A stretch of DNA of 64,000 nucleotides from an uncultured Bacilli bacterium. GTDB lineage: Bacteria; Bacillota_I; Bacilli_A; RFN20; CAG-826. Positions 55,814 through 64,000 of the stretch are shown piece after piece (positions within the stretch are counted from its first letter, which is position 1; each line of letters opens with the position of its first letter). Both the position numbers and the translations under genes were made by a program. The notes beneath the pieces are model-generated. The model was not told the DNA's origin. It saw nothing but the letters and a program-made list of their open reading frames with translations, and searched no databases. Where the stretch lies: assembly GCA_934725985.1 (NCBI GenBank), contig CAKVCX010000001.1:620001-684000 (forward strand), read 5' to 3'.

Positions 55814-55957
55814 ATGCAAGAATGGAGAAATAGTTATAGGCAAAAGCAGCAAAATCGCGAAGCAGAGTTTCTAGGATCGCTTATTCATCAATTAAGAATA
55901 GATTCAGGCATTCCTATTGGTGAAACGATTGGAATTAAACCTATGGTCCTTAAATAA
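55814..55957 (+). CDS. possible small protein, 47 residues
   Basis: ATG 55814 opens a frame with MQEWRNSYRQKQQNREAEF and ends with GIKPMVLK. It is polar, partly helical, and without any motif that I recognise. No ribosome site stands before it. It may be a gene remnant or chance. Confidence 0.25.
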   Translation: MQEWRNSYRQKQQNREAEFLGSLIHQLRIDSGIPIGETIGIKPMVLK

Positions 55958-56181
55958 ATAGTATCAAGCAACTGTCTTTATAATTTGACTTAATCTTTTT
56001 AGTTTGAAAAGCAAAGAGTTTTATAGTTAGAGTTAATGATTTTAATTAACTTAAAAAAGTATCTTCAATAATTATAGGATGGTAGGTTTTGGAAGCAGAT
56101 TAAATCTTGGCTTTTTAAACGGCTTAGAAACGAAGTATATAAAACGCTTAAAAATATAGCTTTTCTTAATAGGTGAAAAAG

Positions 56182-57552
56182 ATGAATAAAGATTTAACGG
56201 TAGGGAAGCCGGCAAGCGTTTTGTGCAAATTTTGCTTGCCTTTGTTTGGAAGCATTATTTTTCAGCAACTATACAATATTGCCGATAGTTTTGTGGCAGG
56301 CAAATTTATCGGCGACAACGCATTGGCGGCAGTAGGGAATAGCTATGAGATTACTTTAATATTTATAGCTTTCGCTTTTGGATGTAACATAGGATGTTCC
56401 GTAATTGCCGCACAATTATTTGGTGCAAAAAGATATAAAGATTTAAAAACTGCCGTTTATACTTCTTTAATTTCTAGCGTGATTCTATGTTTGATTTTGA
56501 TGGCTTTAGGATTATTTTTCTCCACCCCATTATTAAAATTAATAAATACGCCGGAAGAAATACTTGCGGATTCAAAACTATACTTAGATATTTATATTTT
56601 TAGCTTGCCTTTTGTTTTTCTTTATAACGTTGCGACCGGAATTTTTTCTTCTTTAGGAGATTCGAAGACCCCGTTTGTCTTTTTAGCCTGTTCTTCTTTA
56701 GCTAACATTGGGGCAGATATTTTGTTTGTGACCTTGTTTAAAATGGGCGTGGCTGGGGTGGCCTGGGCAACTTTTTTGTGCCAAGGCGTTAGCTGCCTTC
56801 TTGCATTGCTTTTCGTTTTTCTTCGCTTTAGCAAAATAAAGTCCGAAGGAAAGGCCAAGTTATTTTCTTGGACCCATTTTAAAAGTTTTGCCGTTATTGC
56901 AATTCCTAGCATTTTGCAGCAAAGCTTTATTTCTATTGGTAACATTATTATTCAAAGTGTCATTAATGGGTTTGGCGCGGCTACAATGGCAGGCTATTCG
57001 GCTTCAATTAAGTTAAATAACATGGTCGTTACTTCCTTGACTACTTTAGGAAATGGTATTTCTAATTATACGGCTCAAAATATAGGGGCATCTAAATATG
57101 ATCGAATCAAATCCGGGTTTAAGGCTGGGTTAATGCTAGTATGGTCTTTATGCATTCCCATTGTTATTGTCTATGAAGCTGCCGGGAGATGGTTGATTTA
57201 TATTTTTCTTGAAAGCCCGACTGGGGAAGCCATGGATGCTGGCTTAATGTTTTTAAGAATAGTTTCGCCTTTTTATTTTGTTGTGGCGGCTAAATTAGTA
57301 TCGGATGGTATTTTGCGTGGGGCAGGTTTGATGGGCAAGTTTATGCTTGCTACCTCGATTGATTTGATTTTGCGCGTAGTTTTAGCGGAAGTGTTATCTA
57401 CTACTTCGTTAACCACGACTGGCATTTGGCTATCTTGGCCAATAGGATGGGGCGTTGCTAGTATTGTTTCCATCGCATTTTGCCTTACGATTAAATGGGA
57501 CAAGAAAAATGAAAATGAAGTAGAGAAAGAAAAGATTCAAGGGGATTTTTAA
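56182..57552 (+). CDS. MATE family efflux transporter
   Basis: This 456-residue protein has twelve helices. The N-terminal SVLCKFCLPLFGSIIFQQLYNIADSFVAGKFIGDNALAAVGNSYEI is the DinF/NorM pattern of the family. It exports drugs or metabolites against Na+ or H+. ATG 56182, with AGGTG upstream, is more likely than GTG 56173. It is divergent from lysR, which may control it. Confidence 0.93.
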   Translation: MNKDLTVGKPASVLCKFCLPLFGSIIFQQLYNIADSFVAGKFIGDNALAAVGNSYEITLIFIAFAFGCNIGCSVIAAQLFGAKRYKDLKTAVYTSLISSVILCLILMALGLFFSTPLLKLINTPEEILADSKLYLDIYIFSLPFVFLYNVATGIFSSLGDSKTPFVFLACSSLANIGADILFVTLFKMGVAGVAWATFLCQGVSCLLALLFVFLRFSKIKSEGKAKLFSWTHFKSFAVIAIPSILQQSFISIGNIIIQSVINGFGAATMAGYSASIKLNNMVVTSLTTLGNGISNYTAQNIGASKYDRIKSGFKAGLMLVWSLCIPIVIVYEAAGRWLIYIFLESPTGEAMDAGLMFLRIVSPFYFVVAAKLVSDGILRGAGLMGKFMLATSIDLILRVVLAEVLSTTSLTTTGIWLSWPIGWGVASIVSIAFCLTIKWDKKNENEVEKEKIQGDF

Positions 57553-57560
57553 AAATGCTT

Positions 57561-58658
57561 TTATCTAATTCCCCTGATTTTTATTGAATAGTTCCTATCG
57601 TAATTTGAATATTCGCTTTGTAAATCCCTTAAGGCGTTAATCGCATCGTTTTTAATTTTGTTTGGCAATTGTCTTAGCTCTTGGCTTAGATAATTTTCAG
57701 AATTCATATATTCCATGGATCTATGGTCTCTATCTCCGTCATCATACATACATAAATTTGCACTGACCTCAAAAACAATTTCATTTATATAAACATGGCT
57801 ATAGACATGAACATCGATATAATCGCTGTTGTAAGTGATTTGCCTACTATAAGAGTTTGCTATCTGATTCATTCTCGCATTTAATTCGTTTAGGATTATC
57901 GACTTATCGTTTTTCCTATTATCACCGCTTTGGATCGATGAGGAAGGGGTGCAATTAGATTGACTATGGTAAGCGGTGGCCCCATGTGTCTTTTTATAAC
58001 TATTTCTTGCTTGGAAAAGATTATCGGCACTCGCTTCGTCTTGATACTCATCTCCTGAAAAAGCACCACCTATTTTAAAACGGTATATAACCATTCCTAT
58101 CACGCAGGCTATCGTTATTAAAAGAGGAAAGGCATTTGCCACGCCAATGTTGCCTAAGCCAATAAGCCCGGCAATAACGCCCAATAAGAAGGATATAAAA
58201 TAACCTGCCGGCAAAAAGAAAGGGCATATTTCGATGTCCCATTCTTGCGAGGTACCTATCAAATATGCAAAGCAAGTTACGGGAGCCATTATTAAGTTTG
58301 CTGAGGAAACCATATAGGTAAATACGCCTAAGGAAAAGAGATTCTCCCCACCCCCATTGAACATTTGACTCGACATGGCTATTGAAAATATTGCCAAAGC
58401 GATGCTGACTATAACAAAAATTAAGCGTTTTATGAAACTACCGATTGCCCCGTTTAAGAACCCGATGTTCAATATGTCTCCAAAAAATTGGAAAATAATG
58501 GCCGAAGCAAAGACGAAGATTGGGTAAAAAACATAATTAGAGGAAAAAGCCGAATCGGTAGAACAAAAGGTTGGAAAAAGAAGCCAGGATATTAAACCTA
58601 GAACAACTATAATCAGCAACAAAGTTAAAAATCGAAAAAACCTATTACTTAGCATCAT
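57561..58658 (-). CDS. unknown polytopic membrane protein with C-terminal soluble domain
   Basis: In this 365-residue protein the first 200 residues hold five to six hydrophobic helices (FLTLLLIIVVLGLISWLLF; YPIFVFASAIIFQFF; FIVSIALAIFSIAM-like; MAPVTCFAYLIG; YFISFLLGVIAGLIGLG; FPLLITIACVIGMVIYRF). The remaining 160 are polar and Ser/Asn-rich (SSSIQSGDNRKND), then a short conserved-looking domain. Family not recognised. It ends just after the MATE gene in convergent orientation. Confidence 0.65.
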   Translation of the reverse strand: MMLSNRFFRFLTLLLIIVVLGLISWLLFPTFCSTDSAFSSNYVFYPIFVFASAIIFQFFGDILNIGFLNGAIGSFIKRLIFVIVSIALAIFSIAMSSQMFNGGGENLFSLGVFTYMVSSANLIMAPVTCFAYLIGTSQEWDIEICPFFLPAGYFISFLLGVIAGLIGLGNIGVANAFPLLITIACVIGMVIYRFKIGGAFSGDEYQDEASADNLFQARNSYKKTHGATAYHSQSNCTPSSSIQSGDNRKNDKSIILNELNARMNQIANSYSRQITYNSDYIDVHVYSHVYINEIVFEVSANLCMYDDGDRDHRSMEYMNSENYLSQELRQLPNKIKNDAINALRDLQSEYSNYDRNYSIKIRGIR

Positions 58659-58725
58659 TGATAAAACCCTCTTAAGTTGACTAAGAAAATATATGCTTTT
58701 TTCTAATTATTTTAAATAGTTATAT

Positions 58726-58754
58726 AAAAACCCCTTTTTTGTGAAAAATAGGGG
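58726..58754 (-). terminator. tRNA-Pro terminator
   Basis: On the minus strand CCCCTATTTTT, CAC and AAAAAAGGGG form a stem (one bulge) followed by TTTTT, 15 bases past the tRNA 3' end. Confidence 0.7.
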
Positions 58755-58769
58755 ATATTTCAGCTAGTC

Positions 58770-58846
58770 TGGTCGGAACGATGGGATTTGAACCCATGAC
58801 CCCTACCACCCCAAGGTAGTGCACTACCAAGCTGTGCTACGTCCCG
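58770..58846 (-). tRNA. tRNA-Pro (anticodon GGG)
   Basis: A full 77-base cloverleaf. The acceptor arms CGGGACG and CGTTCCG pair (one G-U). The D stem is GCAC with GTGC, the anticodon stem CTACC with GGTAG around the loop TTGGGGT (anticodon GGG), and the T arm ATGGG, TTCAAAT, CCCAT. The discriminator is A and CCA is encoded in the gene. It stands alone, followed by its own terminator. Confidence 0.93.
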
Positions 58847-58950
58847 AGTAACGGTATTATACTCATATAAATTACATTTATGTAGTCTTGTTTTAACTTT
58901 TTAGTAACAAAAATAAATAGCGTGTTAAAATAAATCGCATAGGAGAATTT

Positions 58951-60069
58951 ATGGAAAAAAGCAAAGTATTCTTTACCTCATTTAGAAGCAAACACGATGA
59001 ATCTTTGACTCACAAATTACAAAGGTTAATCGAGAAAGCCGGGTTAGGCTCATTGGATTTTGATGGGAAATTTGTTGCGATAAAAATGCATTTTGGTGAA
59101 CTTGGCAATTTATCTTATCTAAGACCAAATTATGCAAAAGCGGTTGCCGATTTTGTAAAACAACGCGGTGGCAAACCGTTTTTAACCGATTGCAATACTT
59201 TATATCCAGGTTCAAGAAAAAATGCCTTAGACCATTTAGATTGCGCTGAAATAAATGGTTTTTCTACTATTGCTGCCGGGTGTCAAATCATAATTGGAGA
59301 CGGATTAAAAGGAACTGACGAAGTCGATGTTCCTATTAAAAATGGCACATTGTTGAAAGAAGCTCATATCGGTAGAGCCATTATGGATGCCGATATCTTT
59401 ATTTCTTTGACTCATTTTAAAGGGCATGAAGAAACTGGATTTGGCGGGACTTTAAAAAATATAGGTATGGGTTGTGGATCTAGGGCTGGCAAGATGGCCA
59501 TGCATAGCGATGGCAAGCCTGTAGTTGATCCAAGCAAATGCCGTTTGTGCCGTTTTTGTGCAAAGGAATGCGGAAGCGATGCCATTAGTTATGATTCGGG
59601 CAAAGCTTATATAAATCAAGACCTTTGCAAGGGTTGTGGAAGATGTATAGGGGCTTGCGCTTTTGATGCTATCTCTCCTCAATATGATTCAAGCAATGAA
59701 CTATTGGGCGAAAAAATTGCTGAATATAGTCAAGCCGTTTGTTATGGAAGGCCGTGCTTTCATATTTCGCTTATAGTCGATGTTTCCCCAAATTGTGATT
59801 GCCACGGTTCAAATGATGCCCCGATTATTCCTGACATAGGAATGTTAGCTTCCTTTGATCCGGTAGCTCTAGACCAAGCTTGCGTTGATTTATGCAATAA
59901 AGCCAAACCAAATGAAAATTCTCAACTTGGAGAGCAATTAAAACTACACGCCCCTAGCGGAAATGTATTTCATGATTCTAATTCACATACCGATAGCGAG
60001 TCAGCTTTAAGGCATGCTGAAGAAATTGGATTAGGGGATAGGGATTACGAACTAATTAAAATGGAGTAA
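58951..60069 (+). CDS. DUF362 protein with two 4Fe-4S clusters
   Basis: In this 372-residue protein residues 1-180 are the DUF362 domain (KMHFGELGNLSYLRP, TDCNTLYPGSRKNALDHL, SLTHFKGHEETGFGGTLKNIGMGCGS). A bacterial ferredoxin-type domain follows with CRLCRFCAKECG and CKGCGRCIGACAFDAI. It is an iron-sulfur redox protein of unknown substrate, common in anaerobes. AGGAG stands 7 bases before the ATG. Confidence 0.9.
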   Translation: MEKSKVFFTSFRSKHDESLTHKLQRLIEKAGLGSLDFDGKFVAIKMHFGELGNLSYLRPNYAKAVADFVKQRGGKPFLTDCNTLYPGSRKNALDHLDCAEINGFSTIAAGCQIIIGDGLKGTDEVDVPIKNGTLLKEAHIGRAIMDADIFISLTHFKGHEETGFGGTLKNIGMGCGSRAGKMAMHSDGKPVVDPSKCRLCRFCAKECGSDAISYDSGKAYINQDLCKGCGRCIGACAFDAISPQYDSSNELLGEKIAEYSQAVCYGRPCFHISLIVDVSPNCDCHGSNDAPIIPDIGMLASFDPVALDQACVDLCNKAKPNENSQLGEQLKLHAPSGNVFHDSNSHTDSESALRHAEEIGLGDRDYELIKME

Positions 60070-60097
60070 ACCTTTTCGTTTTTTTATTTATTGATTG

Positions 60098-60103
60098 TAT
60101 AAT
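60098..60103 (+). promoter_or_regulatory. -10 box close to the uvrA start
   Basis: A perfect TATAAT ends 11 bases before ATG 60115. The leader would be about five bases, with no room for a ribosome site. The -35 is weak. Confidence 0.5.
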
Positions 60104-60114
60104 CAATTTTCGTT

Positions 60115-62961
60115 ATGGAGAAAAAAGATTCTAAAAATTGGATAATTGTAAAAGGGGCTAGGGAGAACAATTTAAAAAACATTAATGTCGAAATACCCAA
60201 AGGAGCGTTAAATGTTTTTACCGGTGTCTCTGGCTCAGGCAAATCTTCTTTGGCTTTTAATACTATTTTTTCCGAAGGGCAAAGAAGATACGTCGAATCG
60301 CTTTCTAGCTATGCTAGACAGTTTTTAGGTGGTTTTGAAAAGCCTGACGTTGATTCGATAGAAGGGCTTTCCCCTGCAATTTCAATAGATCAAAAATCAA
60401 CTTCGCATAATCCTAGATCAACAGTTGGAACCGTAACGGAAATTTATGATTATCTAAGGTTACTTTATGCTAGGGTTGGCGTTCCATATTGTCCGCACCA
60501 TAACAAACCAATTTTATCTTTTTCTCCCGTTGGCATGACTAACGCCATCCTAAATTATGAAGCAGGGGAGAAGATTCAAATCCTTTCCCCTATAGTTCGT
60601 AACGAAAAAGGTAGCCAAGTAGATACGCTTGCAAAATTAAAAAAGGATGGTTTTTCTAGACTTCGCATCGATGGGCAAATCTTTCTTATCGAGGAAGCGC
60701 CTTCCTTGGATAAAAACAAAAGACATGATATAGATATAGTTGTCGATAGGCTCATTATTAAAGACGGGATTAGGTCAAGAGTAGCAGAGGATGTTGAGCT
60801 AGCCCTAAATTATTCAAATGGCTATTTAACGGTTTTGTCCTCTAAAGGAGAAAGGCTTCTATCTAGTAAACATTGTTGTTCTGAATGTGGTTTTAGCATC
60901 CCTTCTTTGGAACCTAGATTGTTTTCTTTTAATGCCCCTTTAGGTTATTGCCCTGATTGCAAAGGCTTGGGCATAAAAAGAGAAGTAAGTCTTGACTTAT
61001 TGATACCAGATCCAACTAAAAGCATTAGACAGGGAGCGGTAAGATATTTCGCAAATATTGTTGATACTACAAATATCGAATGGAAAGAGTTCGCCTTCCT
61101 TTGCTCTACTTATAAAATATCGCTTGATACCCCTTGGGAAAAGCTTAGTAAAAAAGAACAAAATATAATCCTTTACGGTTCTCCTGATTTCTTAACTTAT
61201 ACGATCACTTCTTCTAGTGGGAACAAAATTAACCGTAGAGGACAAATAGAAGGAGTTAAAACTAGGATCGAAAGGCTTTATAGAAGCACGACTTCGGAAT
61301 GGATGAGCAAATATTACGAATCGTTCATGAGAGATAGCATCTGTACCACTTGCCATGGCTCTAGATTAAACGAGCAGGCTTTATCGGTTAAAATTGATGG
61401 ATTAAATATTTATGAGGCATGTTGTCTGAGCTTGGAAGATTTTCTTTCTTGGATAAAGACTCTCCCCTCTAAATTAAACGAAGAACAAAATCAAATTGCC
61501 AAATTAGTAATAAAAGAAATCGAAAATAGGGCTCAATTTTTAGTCGATGTTGGACTTGAGTATTTAACTTTGTCTAGATATGCCATGACTTTATCTGGAG
61601 GAGAGGCGCAGCGTATAAGATTGGCGACTCAAATCGGATCAAAATTATCTGGAGTTCTTTATGTTTTAGACGAGCCTTCCATTGGTCTTCATCAAAGAGA
61701 TAATGATAAGTTAATTGCTACTTTAAAAGAAATGAGAGACCTCGGCAATACTTTAATTGTTGTCGAACATGACGAAGATACGATTCGTTCCGCTGATTAC
61801 GTAGTTGATATTGGACCAGGCGCTGGCATTCATGGCGGCTCTTTGGTTTATCAAGGCGACGTATCCGGCTTATTGAAATGCAAAGATTCAATAACAGGTG
61901 CGTATTTATCAGGCAAAAAAAGAATTGAAGTACCTTCAAAAAGAAGAAAAGGCAATGGCAAATTTATAGAAATTCAAGGGGCATATTGCCATAATTTAAA
62001 AAATGTTAATGTTAAAATACCGCTTGGAAAATTAGTCCTTATAACCGGAGTTTCTGGTTCTGGAAAGTCTAGTTTGATAAACGAGACTTTAGTTAGGGCG
62101 TTAGATAAAGAAATAAATAAGAAAAAAGATCCATTGCCTATTGAAGCAAAGGGTATAAAAGGCATTAAAAATATTGATAAATTAGTTTCTATTACCCAAG
62201 AGCCAATCGGTAGAACCCCTCGTTCCAACCCTGCCACATATACAGGAGTTTTTGACGATATAAGGGCTTTATTTGCCGAGACTGATGTGGCTAGGGAAAG
62301 AGGGTATGATAAAGGCAGGTTTTCCTTTAATGTAAGCGGTGGCAGGTGTGAAAAATGCCAAGGGGCTGGGGTAACTAGAATTCCCATGTCTTTTTTACCC
62401 GATGTATATGTAAAATGCGATGAATGCGATGGCAAGCGATATAATCGAGAAACTTTAGAATGTCTTTATAAAGGCAAATCGATTTATGATGTCCTTGATA
62501 TGAGAGTTGAGGAGGCAGTTGATTTTTTCTCCTCTAGGCCAAAAATTGTTTCAAAGATAAAGACTTTATTAGATGTCGGTTTAGGTTATATCAAACTTGG
62601 CCAACCGGCGACGGAATTATCTGGAGGCGAGGCTCAAAGGGTAAAGCTTGCTACGGAATTACAAAGAAAAATGACTGGAAAAACGATATACGTCCTTGAT
62701 GAACCAACCACTGGTCTTCATAGCGACGACGTCAATAGACTAATAGGGGTATTACAACGCATTGTTGATCATGGCGACACAGTTATCGTAATAGAACATA
62801 ATCTAGACGTAATCAAAGTCGCCGACTATATAATTGATTTAGGCCCTTTAGGTGGGAATAAGGGCGGAGAAATAGTGGCTAGTGGTACCCCTGAGGAAGT
62901 TGCTTCTAATCCCAATTCTTTTACGGGATTATATTTAAAGAAGATATTAAAAATGAGATAA
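60115..62961 (+). CDS. uvrA: excinuclease ABC subunit A
   Basis: This 948-residue damage-recognition ATPase of nucleotide excision repair is full length. Two ABC modules carry FTGVSGSGKSSLAF and ITGVSGSGKSSLIN, signatures LSGGEAQRIRLATQIG and LSGGEAQRVKLATEL, and zinc fingers CCSECGFS...YCPDCKG and CEKCQGAG...CDECDGKRYN. uvrB is not in the window. The likely promoter gives an almost leaderless message. Confidence 0.98.
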   Translation: MEKKDSKNWIIVKGARENNLKNINVEIPKGALNVFTGVSGSGKSSLAFNTIFSEGQRRYVESLSSYARQFLGGFEKPDVDSIEGLSPAISIDQKSTSHNPRSTVGTVTEIYDYLRLLYARVGVPYCPHHNKPILSFSPVGMTNAILNYEAGEKIQILSPIVRNEKGSQVDTLAKLKKDGFSRLRIDGQIFLIEEAPSLDKNKRHDIDIVVDRLIIKDGIRSRVAEDVELALNYSNGYLTVLSSKGERLLSSKHCCSECGFSIPSLEPRLFSFNAPLGYCPDCKGLGIKREVSLDLLIPDPTKSIRQGAVRYFANIVDTTNIEWKEFAFLCSTYKISLDTPWEKLSKKEQNIILYGSPDFLTYTITSSSGNKINRRGQIEGVKTRIERLYRSTTSEWMSKYYESFMRDSICTTCHGSRLNEQALSVKIDGLNIYEACCLSLEDFLSWIKTLPSKLNEEQNQIAKLVIKEIENRAQFLVDVGLEYLTLSRYAMTLSGGEAQRIRLATQIGSKLSGVLYVLDEPSIGLHQRDNDKLIATLKEMRDLGNTLIVVEHDEDTIRSADYVVDIGPGAGIHGGSLVYQGDVSGLLKCKDSITGAYLSGKKRIEVPSKRRKGNGKFIEIQGAYCHNLKNVNVKIPLGKLVLITGVSGSGKSSLINETLVRALDKEINKKKDPLPIEAKGIKGIKNIDKLVSITQEPIGRTPRSNPATYTGVFDDIRALFAETDVARERGYDKGRFSFNVSGGRCEKCQGAGVTRIPMSFLPDVYVKCDECDGKRYNRETLECLYKGKSIYDVLDMRVEEAVDFFSSRPKIVSKIKTLLDVGLGYIKLGQPATELSGGEAQRVKLATELQRKMTGKTIYVLDEPTTGLHSDDVNRLIGVLQRIVDHGDTVIVIEHNLDVIKVADYIIDLGPLGGNKGGEIVASGTPEEVASNPNSFTGLYLKKILKMR

Positions 62962-62968
62962 TGTGAAC

Positions 62969-64000
62969 ATGGGTATAGCTTTAATTGTTATTGGATTGTT
63001 GTTTCTAGGCGGAGGTTCTACTTCTTTGGTTTTAGGATGTAGAAGTTTTGGAAAAGATAGAAGCAAGAATGTATTTTCTAAAAAAGAGATTTATTTATTC
63101 GCATGTGGATTAATAGCAAATGCAATAGGCGGAGGATTTTTCTTTGGTTCTATTTCACCTCTGAATGCTTTTTCTATGTCTTCCGGCCATCTAGCCATGC
63201 TTATAGTGGGCGGCATTTTATTTGCTTTATTTTTCTCGTTGCTATGGTCTTGCTTTTATGTTCGCTTTTATAGAAAAGATGCAGAGGTGTCTTTATTAAA
63301 ATGGATTAAAATAGGACTATATAGTTCGATAGTCTTATCAATTATTTTCTTCTTGCTTTTAATGGAAGGATTAGCACCTTATCTAACTTATCCATTAGTT
63401 TCTGGCTTTGTTATAGGAAATGAAGGCTTTAGATGGGTTAGGGCAGGACAAAATCCTGGAAACGGATTCCATGTTGCGTGGTATGGTGTAATCATAGTTT
63501 TTTCCGCTATTGTGGCTTATTGGATATCCGACCATCGTTTTTATCAAAAATATCATAAACACGGAATGCTTGATTCTCTTCTTCTGGTGGCTTTTCCTGC
63601 CGGTTTATTAGGGGCAAGGATTTGGTATGTTGTGGGCAATTGGAACGGGGATGCCGCTAATGGGATTGCCTTTTCTTCCTTAATGGGTACTGATCAGTGG
63701 TGGAGAATATTTGCCGTTTGGGAAGGCGGATTGACAATTTTAGGTGGGGCAGTAGGTGGGATAATTGCCGGGGTCATCTTTATGAGAATACGTAGGAAAT
63801 ACGTTGATGTTAGATGGGCTATGGACATGATTGTTCCTACCATATTAATAGCCCAGGCCATAGGCAGGTGGGGGAATTTCTTTAATGTTGAGGTTTATGG
63901 AGGCGAAACTCCTATTTCTTCTTGGAGCTTTTTGCCGACATTTATTCAAATGCAAATGTCTTATAACGGGAATGGAAGTTTACTAGGCAATGGAACGATG
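62969..64000 (+). CDS. lgt: prolipoprotein diacylglyceryl transferase, 3' end outside
   Basis: 344 codons are visible and the frame is still open at the window edge. The Lgt core is clear: GFHVAWYGVIIVF, AGLLGARIWYVVGNW, WEGGLTILGGAVGGIIAG, IAQAIGRWGNFFNVEVYGGET. It moves diacylglycerol from phosphatidylglycerol to the lipobox cysteine of lipoproteins, such as the protease at 39607. About 150 residues with three to four extra helices precede the core, unlike short Lgt proteins. The start is ATG 62969, with GTG 62963 as alternative, 7 bases after uvrA. Confidence 0.88.
   Translation, partial: MGIALIVIGLLFLGGGSTSLVLGCRSFGKDRSKNVFSKKEIYLFACGLIANAIGGGFFFGSISPLNAFSMSSGHLAMLIVGGILFALFFSLLWSCFYVRFYRKDAEVSLLKWIKIGLYSSIVLSIIFFLLLMEGLAPYLTYPLVSGFVIGNEGFRWVRAGQNPGNGFHVAWYGVIIVFSAIVAYWISDHRFYQKYHKHGMLDSLLLVAFPAGLLGARIWYVVGNWNGDAANGIAFSSLMGTDQWWRIFAVWEGGLTILGGAVGGIIAGVIFMRIRRKYVDVRWAMDMIVPTILIAQAIGRWGNFFNVEVYGGETPISSWSFLPTFIQMQMSYNGNGSLLGNGTM

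Larger units (their letters stand above)
55660..56181. other. intergenic region between lysR and the MATE gene
   Basis: About 520 bases. The left end has the lysR promoter and dyad. A 47-codon frame lies at 55814-55957. The rest is AT-rich, and I see no RNA gene or known riboswitch in it. Confidence 0.5.

Noticed and set aside
55960..56172. Riboswitch in front of the MATE gene
   Set aside because: The gap holds only a weak 7-bp inverted repeat at 56031-56051 and no sequence motif that I know from guanidine or other riboswitch classes.
58803..58814. tRNA-Pro read as anticodon TGG
   Set aside because: Shifting the loop by one base breaks the anticodon stem; only GGG leaves five good pairs.
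1..64000. Mycoplasma-type code with TGA as Trp
   Set aside because: Genes end at TGA with normal overlaps, and conserved Trp positions are TGG throughout.

Overview
The window comes from an AT-rich, low-GC Gram-positive bacterium that uses the standard code: TGA ends many genes and Trp is always TGG. A pyruvate:ferredoxin oxidoreductase points to an anaerobe. The ECF transporter, truA, rplM, rpsI and smpB genes, and the general style, suggest an uncultured, probably gut-associated member of the Bacilli close to the Mollicutes or Erysipelotrichales. Species and order cannot be fixed from the sequence alone.

Layout. Positions 1-2425 are the end of a surface-polysaccharide locus (capE, capF, capG: UDP-N-acetyl-L-fucosamine synthesis). 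Positions 2427-7240 hold two unknown membrane proteins, a histidine phosphatase, an ECF-type sigma factor with a probable membrane anti-sigma partner, and a C39-like cysteine-protease-type protein with a doubtful 5' end. A solo DUF3883 nuclease-like gene (7445-8701, minus) precedes a second polysaccharide locus (8862-20518). That locus contains an SDR enzyme, an IspD/TarI-type cytidylyltransferase, a CDP-polyol phosphotransferase, an FtsX-like membrane protein, a Wzy-type polymerase, three GT4 glycosyltransferases, a Wzx flippase and another GT-B-like transferase. The product is probably a phosphopolyol-containing capsule or teichoic-acid-like polymer.

Positions 20829-30164 are accessory. They hold a P-loop NTPase gene broken by a frameshift, a 1918-residue DUF4011-helicase-nuclease protein of a type linked to phage defence, the initiating sugar transferase of the polysaccharide pathway (28492) and the wreck of an AAA/DUF234 ATPase. 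After a nucleosidase and gpmA comes an AlbA_2/Schlafen-type ATPase gene bracketed by 86-bp direct repeats (31934-33603). A CDF metal transporter and a SNF2 helicase plus SWIM zinc-finger pair follow on the minus strand.

From 39607 the window is mostly housekeeping: an M6-type lipoprotein protease, smpB, a degenerate FolC/Mur ligase, dCMP deaminase, the ecfA1-ecfA2-ecfT-truA operon, a PHP phosphatase, a YebC/YeeN-family protein, rplM-rpsI, nifJ, a LysR regulator, a MATE transporter, tRNA-Pro, a DUF362 ferredoxin, uvrA, and lgt running off the right end. Several genes appear to be transcribed from a -10 box only 6-12 bases before the start codon, as in leaderless mRNAs.
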